From positions 1 through 10,910 of the forward strand of contig JANXTN010000103.1 in the NCBI GenBank assembly GCA_025352435.1: DNA of 10,910 nucleotides. Reading direction: 5' to 3'. Positions 6,911-10,910 of this stretch are shown here, one piece after another. The first letter of the stretch is position 1; the number at the start of each line of letters is the position of its first letter. The notes beneath the pieces are model-generated. The model was given only the letters and a program-made list of their open reading frames with translations. It searched no databases and had not been told where the DNA came from. The translations under genes were made by a program, and so were the position numbers. This DNA is from Ferruginibacter sp. (lineage in GTDB: Bacteria; Bacteroidota; Bacteroidia; Chitinophagales; Chitinophagaceae).

Positions 6911-8137
6911 TTAAGCATTTGCAATGGCCTTTGCAGCAATCCATGCGGTGGTCCAGGCATTTTGAAAATTAAATCCGCCGGTTATACCATCAACATTTAT
7001 TACTTCACCTGCAAAAAAAAGATTTTTTTGAAATTTACTTTCCATTGTATTTACATTTATCTCCTCTGTATTTACACCGCCAGCTGTTACAAATTCTTCT
7101 TTAAAAGTTGTTTTGCCTTTTATTTTAAATGATTGAGAACACAGGTTTTTTACAAGTAAGTTTTGTTCCCTAGCAGGTAAGTCAGCCCACTTCATTCCTT
7201 CTTTAATACCAGATTCTTCAAGCAAATGTTCCCATAACCTTGCGGGCAACAGAAATGAATTTTTATTTTGAATTTTTGTTGTAGCCATATCAAATCTTAC
7301 CAGCTGCATTTTTTCTCTCAGCGTGTTTTCGTTGTATTGTGGCAGCCAGTTTACAACAACTGTAAAATCATAATTTTTAGAAGCTAAAATCAATGCTGCA
7401 TACGCCGACATTCTTAAAATAGCAGGGCCGCTTAAACCCCAATGTGTTATTAGTAAAGGGCCATCGGTTGCCAGTTTTTCTCCGGAAATTTTTACTGTTA
7501 CATTTTCAACTGAAAGCCCCATCAATGTTGTAATGGAATTGGTGGGCATATTAAAAGTAAATAAAGATGGCACGGGTGGAGCAATTGAATGCCCAAGAAT
7601 AGTCAACCATTTTGCATTGGCCATTTTCATAAATCCGCCAGAAGCGATACAAACAAAATCAGCCTCAATACTTTTATTTGAAGATGTAGTTATGTGCCAT
7701 TTGTTATTTTTACATTGTAAATCTGCAACATCAGTGTTCATATCTATTGATACATGATATTTTGCAGCTTCGTTTAAAAAACAATCAATAATTGTTTGAG
7801 AAGAATTAGAGACAGGAAACATTCTGCCATCCTTTTCTGTTTTGATTTCTATACCTCTTTCCAAAAACCAGTTGATCGTATCAGTTGTAAAAAAACGATG
7901 AAATGCTTTTTTCAAAAACTTTTCTCCACGGGGATACTTTTTAATCATATCGCCGATGCTGAAACAACTATGTGTAACATTACATCTGCCGCCGCCGCTA
8001 ATTTTTACTTTGCTTAAGAGCTTTCCTGTTTTTTCTAAGATTATTACTTCAAGCTGTGGCTGAAGTCTTGCAGCATTAATAGCACAAAAAAAACCTGCTG
8101 CACCACCACCGATTACAACAAGTTTCTTCTTTTTCAT
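6911..8137 (-). CDS. BaiN/HI0933 (YhiN)-family FAD-dependent oxidoreductase
   Basis: This 408-residue cytoplasmic flavoprotein belongs to the HI0933/YhiN/BaiN family. The N-terminal FAD Rossmann motif is VVIGGGAAGFFCA (7-19), with the acidic end of strand 2 at E35 in VIILEK. The family signature KISGGGRCNVTH spans 45-56, and THWGLSGPAILRMS spans 231-244. The C-terminal FAD segment has VTAGGV (350-355) and GEVINVDGITGGFNFQNAW (377-395). Length and motif order are normal and nothing is missing. Physiological substrates of most members are unknown; clostridial BaiN acts in bile-acid dehydroxylation, which should not be carried over here. It starts 79 bases after map and has a possible promoter of its own. 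The start, MKKKKLVVIGGG, places the Rossmann motif at the usual distance. Confidence 0.9.
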   Translation of the reverse strand: MKKKKLVVIGGGAAGFFCAINAARLQPQLEVIILEKTGKLLSKVKISGGGRCNVTHSCFSIGDMIKKYPRGEKFLKKAFHRFFTTDTINWFLERGIEIKTEKDGRMFPVSNSSQTIIDCFLNEAAKYHVSIDMNTDVADLQCKNNKWHITTSSNKSIEADFVCIASGGFMKMANAKWLTILGHSIAPPVPSLFTFNMPTNSITTLMGLSVENVTVKISGEKLATDGPLLITHWGLSGPAILRMSAYAALILASKNYDFTVVVNWLPQYNENTLREKMQLVRFDMATTKIQNKNSFLLPARLWEHLLEESGIKEGMKWADLPAREQNLLVKNLCSQSFKIKGKTTFKEEFVTAGGVNTEEINVNTMESKFQKNLFFAGEVINVDGITGGFNFQNAWTTAWIAAKAIANA

Positions 8138-8164
8138 TCAATAATTTTTGATAAAATGTAAGCT

Positions 8165-8195
8165 TAAACCTAACAATAAATGTGTTATTTTCAAA
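8165..8195 (-). promoter_or_regulatory. Possible promoter for the BaiN-like gene
   Basis: Minus-strand TTTG (8195-8192), exactly 19 bases, then TAGGTTTA (8172-8165) matches the consensus except for the final base (A for G). It lies in the map-baiN gap, leaving a leader of about 25 bases. Confidence 0.35.
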
Positions 8196-8216
8196 ACCTA
8201 CCATTCACCATTGACC

Positions 8217-9017
8217 TCAATAACTCCAGGTTAAATTTGTGTTTGCCTTTTCAGCCGCTTCTATCTCTTCAAACGAACTCAAAATATCCGGACCATCTTT
8301 AGTAATATGTACATCATGCTCAAAGTGAGCGGAAGGCTTTCCATCTTTGGTTAAAACTGTCCACCCATCCTGTAAATGCAGCACTTCTTTCACTCCCATA
8401 TTTATCATCGGTTCTATTGCCAAAACCATCCCTGCTTTTAATTTTTCCTTGCTCCCTCGCTTACCATAATTGGGTACTTGAGGGTCTTCATGTAACTTTC
8501 TGCCAAGCCCATGCCCAACAAGATCCCGAACCACACCATAGCCATTTTTCCTTTCTGTATGTTCCTGTATTGCAAATGCAATGTCTCCAATACGGTTACC
8601 TTGTCTTGCTTTTTGTATGCCACAGTAAAGAGATTCTTTTGTTACTCTTAATAACTTTTTTACTTCGTCAGAAATTTCTCCGATGGCATATGTGTATGCA
8701 CTATCGCCATGAAAACCATTTTTATAAATACCAATATCCAGAGAAAGTATATCACCATTTTTTAAAGCTGTATCCGATGGAAAACCATGTACCACTGCAT
8801 TGTTTACAGATATACAAGTTGCGTAAGGAAATCCGTTGTAATTCTTAAATGATGGAATACCTCCATTGTCATGTATAAATTCTTCCACAAGCTGATTAAC
8901 TTTTGTAGTTGTTACACCATCTTTTAATTGGGCCGCAATCATAGCATGCGTTTTACCGACCAACAGGCAACTGTGACGCATAATCTCAATTTCCTCTTTT
9001 GTTTTGTATTGTATCAT
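8217..9017 (-). CDS. map: Type I methionine aminopeptidase
   Basis: The 266-residue enzyme removes the initiator Met from new proteins at the ribosome. It has the pita-bread fold. The five metal ligands are present: D94 and D105 in LDIGIYKNGFHGDS, H169 in VGHGLG, E202 in AIEPM and E233 in HFEHD. The substrate-site H77 in VVHGFP is also present; E. coli equivalents are D97, D108, H171, E204, E235 and H79. Length fits the short type Ia form with no N-terminal zinc-finger extension. It follows secY by 75 bases, as in many Bacteroidota ribosomal operons, but a terminator-like hairpin sits in that gap. The start MIQYKTKEEIEIM is the expected one for the family. It is followed by a flavoprotein gene rather than infA, which is unusual for this locus. 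Confidence 0.97.
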   Translation of the reverse strand: MIQYKTKEEIEIMRHSCLLVGKTHAMIAAQLKDGVTTTKVNQLVEEFIHDNGGIPSFKNYNGFPYATCISVNNAVVHGFPSDTALKNGDILSLDIGIYKNGFHGDSAYTYAIGEISDEVKKLLRVTKESLYCGIQKARQGNRIGDIAFAIQEHTERKNGYGVVRDLVGHGLGRKLHEDPQVPNYGKRGSKEKLKAGMVLAIEPMINMGVKEVLHLQDGWTVLTKDGKPSAHFEHDVHITKDGPDILSSFEEIEAAEKANTNLTWSY

Positions 9018-9038
9018 TTATCGAATTAAAATTAAAAG

Positions 9039-9067
9039 AAACCCCAACGAATGAATCGTCAGGGTTT
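9039..9067 (-). terminator. Hairpin (terminator or attenuator) between secY and map
   Basis: Arms 9056-9067 and 9039-9050 form a 12-bp stem in the minus-strand RNA with a 5-base loop. Two central positions pair as U-G and G-U, which would be mismatches on the other strand. U-rich sequence (TCTTTTAATTTTAATT) follows. It starts 25 bases past the secY stop and ends 21 bases before the map start, so it could end the ribosomal transcript or lower map expression. Confidence 0.55.
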
Positions 9068-9092
9068 AAATAAATTTGTATGAATATTTTTA

Positions 9093-10427
9093 TCAGATGC
9101 CTGAAGTAACTGCCTGACGACCCTGCATTCTTCCACTGCTCATTAAACCATCGTATTGACGCATTAATAACTGCGTTTCTATTTGCTGCAAAGTATCCAA
9201 CACAACACCCACCATAATTAAAAGAGAAGTTCCTCCAAAGAAAGTAGAGAAGTTTTGTTGCATTCTAAAAATCAGTTGAAATAACCCTGGAAGTATACCT
9301 ACTAAAGCTAACAAAATAGCACCTGGTAAAGTAATTCTATCCATTATAGTTCCTATGTAATCTGCGGTTGGCTGACCAGGTTTTACACCGGGTATAAATC
9401 CGTTATTTCTTTTTAACTCATCAGCCATTTGCTTTGGGTTAAAAATTAATGCTGTGTATAAAAAAGTAAACGCTATCACCGCAATAGAGTAAATCACCAT
9501 ATACCAGACATTTGTGTGATCACTTAAAAATGCTTTATTAGAACTTTTACCTAACCCAATTGCAAAACCTATGAAGAACAATATTGCTTGTGCAAAAATA
9601 ATTGGCATTACTCCCGCAGCATTTACTTTTAATGGAAGGAAATTGCGTGCACCACCAAACTGACGGTTACCAACAATCTGCTTGGCATAATTTACTGGGA
9701 CCTTCCTTGTACCTTGTACAAGCATAATCAATCCCATTATAATGGCAATCATAAATAGAATCTCTATCAATAACAATAACAAACCGCCCGCGCCCATTGT
9801 TATCCGTGAATTGAACTCTTCTCTTATTGCTTGAGGAAACCGGGCAAGGATACCAACCATAATGATGATTGATGTACCATTTCCTAAACCTTTGTCGGTT
9901 ATCTTTTCACCTAACCACATTACGAACAATGTTCCTACGGTTAAAATTACCACGGTAGATATCCAAAAGAAATTGCCATAAGCAGGAATAAGTGCCTCAA
10001 CATTTCCCGGACTTTTAAGATATCCGATATATGCGGCCGCTTGAAAAGCAGTAACAGCAACAGTTAGGTAACGAGTCCATTGATTAATTTTTTTTCTTCC
10101 GCTCTCACCTTCCTTTTGAACCTTAGCCATTTGAGGAACAAGAATGGTCATTAACTGCATAAATATAGATGCAGAAATATAGGGCATAATCCCTAAAGCA
10201 AAAATAGATGCTTTAGAAAAAGCTCCACCAACAAATGCATCAAGCAAGCCAAGCATTCCACCTTTAGAATTGTTGCTTAAATTAGCAAGTTTGTTTGGAT
10301 CAATTCCCGGTAAAACAATGTATGAGCCAAGGCGATAAATGAACAATAATATTAAAGTAAATATTATTTTTTTACGCAAATCCTCTATACTCCAGATATT
10401 TTTAAGTGTAGTTATAAACTTATTCAC
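9093..10427 (-). CDS. secY: Preprotein translocase channel subunit SecY
   Basis: The 444-residue polytopic membrane protein is the central pore of the SecYEG translocon, which exports and inserts proteins at the inner membrane. The ten-helix pattern is visible. The N-terminal segment IEDLRKKIIFTLILLFIYRLGSYI (first helix about 20-38) leads into the plug region (about 55-72) and MPYISASIFMQL (81-92). Conserved KEGESGRKKINQWTRYL (105-121) and WLGEKITDKGLGNGTSIII (171-189) follow. RNFLPLKVNAAGVMPIIFA (261-279) and the cytoplasmic C5 loop FNPKQMADELKRNNGFIPG (329-347) contact SecA and the ribosome. TSLLIMVGVVLDTLQQIETQL (400-420) is the last helix. Length is normal. It lies 85 bases after rplO, the universal spc-operon order, so it should be co-transcribed with ribosomal proteins. 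The stop codon is TGA, 25 bases before a hairpin. Confidence 0.98.
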   Translation of the reverse strand: MNKFITTLKNIWSIEDLRKKIIFTLILLFIYRLGSYIVLPGIDPNKLANLSNNSKGGMLGLLDAFVGGAFSKASIFALGIMPYISASIFMQLMTILVPQMAKVQKEGESGRKKINQWTRYLTVAVTAFQAAAYIGYLKSPGNVEALIPAYGNFFWISTVVILTVGTLFVMWLGEKITDKGLGNGTSIIIMVGILARFPQAIREEFNSRITMGAGGLLLLLIEILFMIAIIMGLIMLVQGTRKVPVNYAKQIVGNRQFGGARNFLPLKVNAAGVMPIIFAQAILFFIGFAIGLGKSSNKAFLSDHTNVWYMVIYSIAVIAFTFLYTALIFNPKQMADELKRNNGFIPGVKPGQPTADYIGTIMDRITLPGAILLALVGILPGLFQLIFRMQQNFSTFFGGTSLLIMVGVVLDTLQQIETQLLMRQYDGLMSSGRMQGRQAVTSGI

Positions 10428-10512
10428 AGAATTAATTTCAGTTTTTGTGATGCTGTAAAAAGAGAAACGCAGCCTGTTGAAAAAACAAGTGCGCTGTGTA
10501 AATATCGGTAAA

Positions 10513-10910
10513 TTATTTTATTATTTCTACCGTACCGCCAACAGCTTCAATAGCCGCTTTTGCTTTATCACTTACTGCATTTACTTTGAAAGTATACTTA
10601 CCCGTAATTTCGCCGTTTGCAAGCAACTTAACGTTTGCATTTTGACTAATTAAACCATTCACATACAAGTTTTGTAAACTAAACTCAGTAATACCATATT
10701 TCTCAGCGTAATGATCAATTTTACCAATATTAAGTGCTACATATTCTACACGGTTAATATTTTTAAATCCACGCTTTGGTACACGACGTTGGATAGGCAT
10801 TTGACCACCTTCGAAACCAGGCTTGCTTTTGTAACCTGCACGGCTTTGTCCACCTTTGTTACCTTTTGTAGAGGTTCCACCTTTACCACTTGCTTCACCA
10901 CGACCAATTC
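10513..10910 (-). CDS. rplO: Ribosomal protein L15 (uL15), N-terminus cut by window edge
   Basis: The visible frame encodes 131 residues and stays open to the right edge, so roughly 17 N-terminal residues are missing compared with the usual 145-150. It begins IGRGEASGKGGTSTKGNKGG, the Gly/Lys/Arg-rich L15 tail that threads through 23S rRNA. FEGGQMPIQRRVPKRGFKN is the family signature, and the globular domain ends KAAIEAVGGTVEIIK. The ATG at 10798-10800 is internal (the Met of GGQMPIQRR), not the start. L15 is a late-assembling large-subunit protein. It is followed by secY, as in the spc operon of nearly all bacteria. Confidence 0.97.
   Translation of the reverse strand, partial: IGRGEASGKGGTSTKGNKGGQSRAGYKSKPGFEGGQMPIQRRVPKRGFKNINRVEYVALNIGKIDHYAEKYGITEFSLQNLYVNGLISQNANVKLLANGEITGKYTFKVNAVSDKAKAAIEAVGGTVEIIK

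Noticed and set aside
8438..8623. A 61-codon minus-strand open frame inside map
   Set aside because: It is in another frame of the same strand as the intact methionine aminopeptidase and has no recognisable motif.
8417..8848. A 143-codon plus-strand open frame
   Set aside because: It is antisense to map, which has every catalytic residue. The composition (rich in L, H, C, Y) is that of a shadow frame, and it has no domain or promoter.

Overview
The window is from a Bacteroidota genome, most likely the Chitinophagaceae/Sphingobacteriia side; I place it no closer than that. The evidence is the AT-rich sequence, near absence of Shine-Dalgarno sites, and promoters of the Bacteroidota type (TTTG, 19-22 bases, TAnnTTTG), clearest before the tRNA and the LptF/LptG gene. 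Protein families agree: a LytTR response regulator, a hybrid histidine kinase ending in an Hpt domain, and a eukaryote-like citrate synthase. Every gene I can support lies on the minus strand, so transcription runs from high to low coordinates.

Layout in transcription order: 10910-9093 is the end of a ribosomal-protein operon (3' part of rplO, then secY). A hairpin follows at 9039-9067, then map (methionine aminopeptidase). The translation-factor and ribosomal genes that usually follow map in Bacteroidota are absent. Instead there are a BaiN/HI0933-type flavoprotein (8137-6911), an LptF/LptG-type LPS-export permease (6817-5723) and citrate synthase gltA (5543-4218) with a strong 20-bp terminator stem. 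Next is tRNA-Ala(GGC) at 4108-4036 behind a textbook promoter, followed by two decayed tRNA-like copies.

The left third is signalling and accessory: a LytTR response regulator (3834-3139), a 67-residue two-helix membrane protein (2942-2739), a 733-residue hybrid histidine kinase (HisKA-HATPase-REC-Hpt; 2708-507), and a small secreted protein with five Lys/His-rich pentapeptide repeats (330-82) ending at a clear terminator. The kinase could pass phosphate through its own REC and Hpt domains to a separate regulator; the LytTR protein is the nearest candidate, but nothing in the sequence proves the pairing.

Most of the window is ordinary core genome. The points most worth checking are the tandem tRNA relics, the break in ribosomal-operon order after map, the KKHxS repeat protein, the stem-loop and direct repeat between the small membrane protein and the kinase, and the mitochondrial-type citrate synthase. 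I see no CRISPR array, insertion sequence, integrase or clear defence system. No gene-free stretch exceeds about 200 bases.
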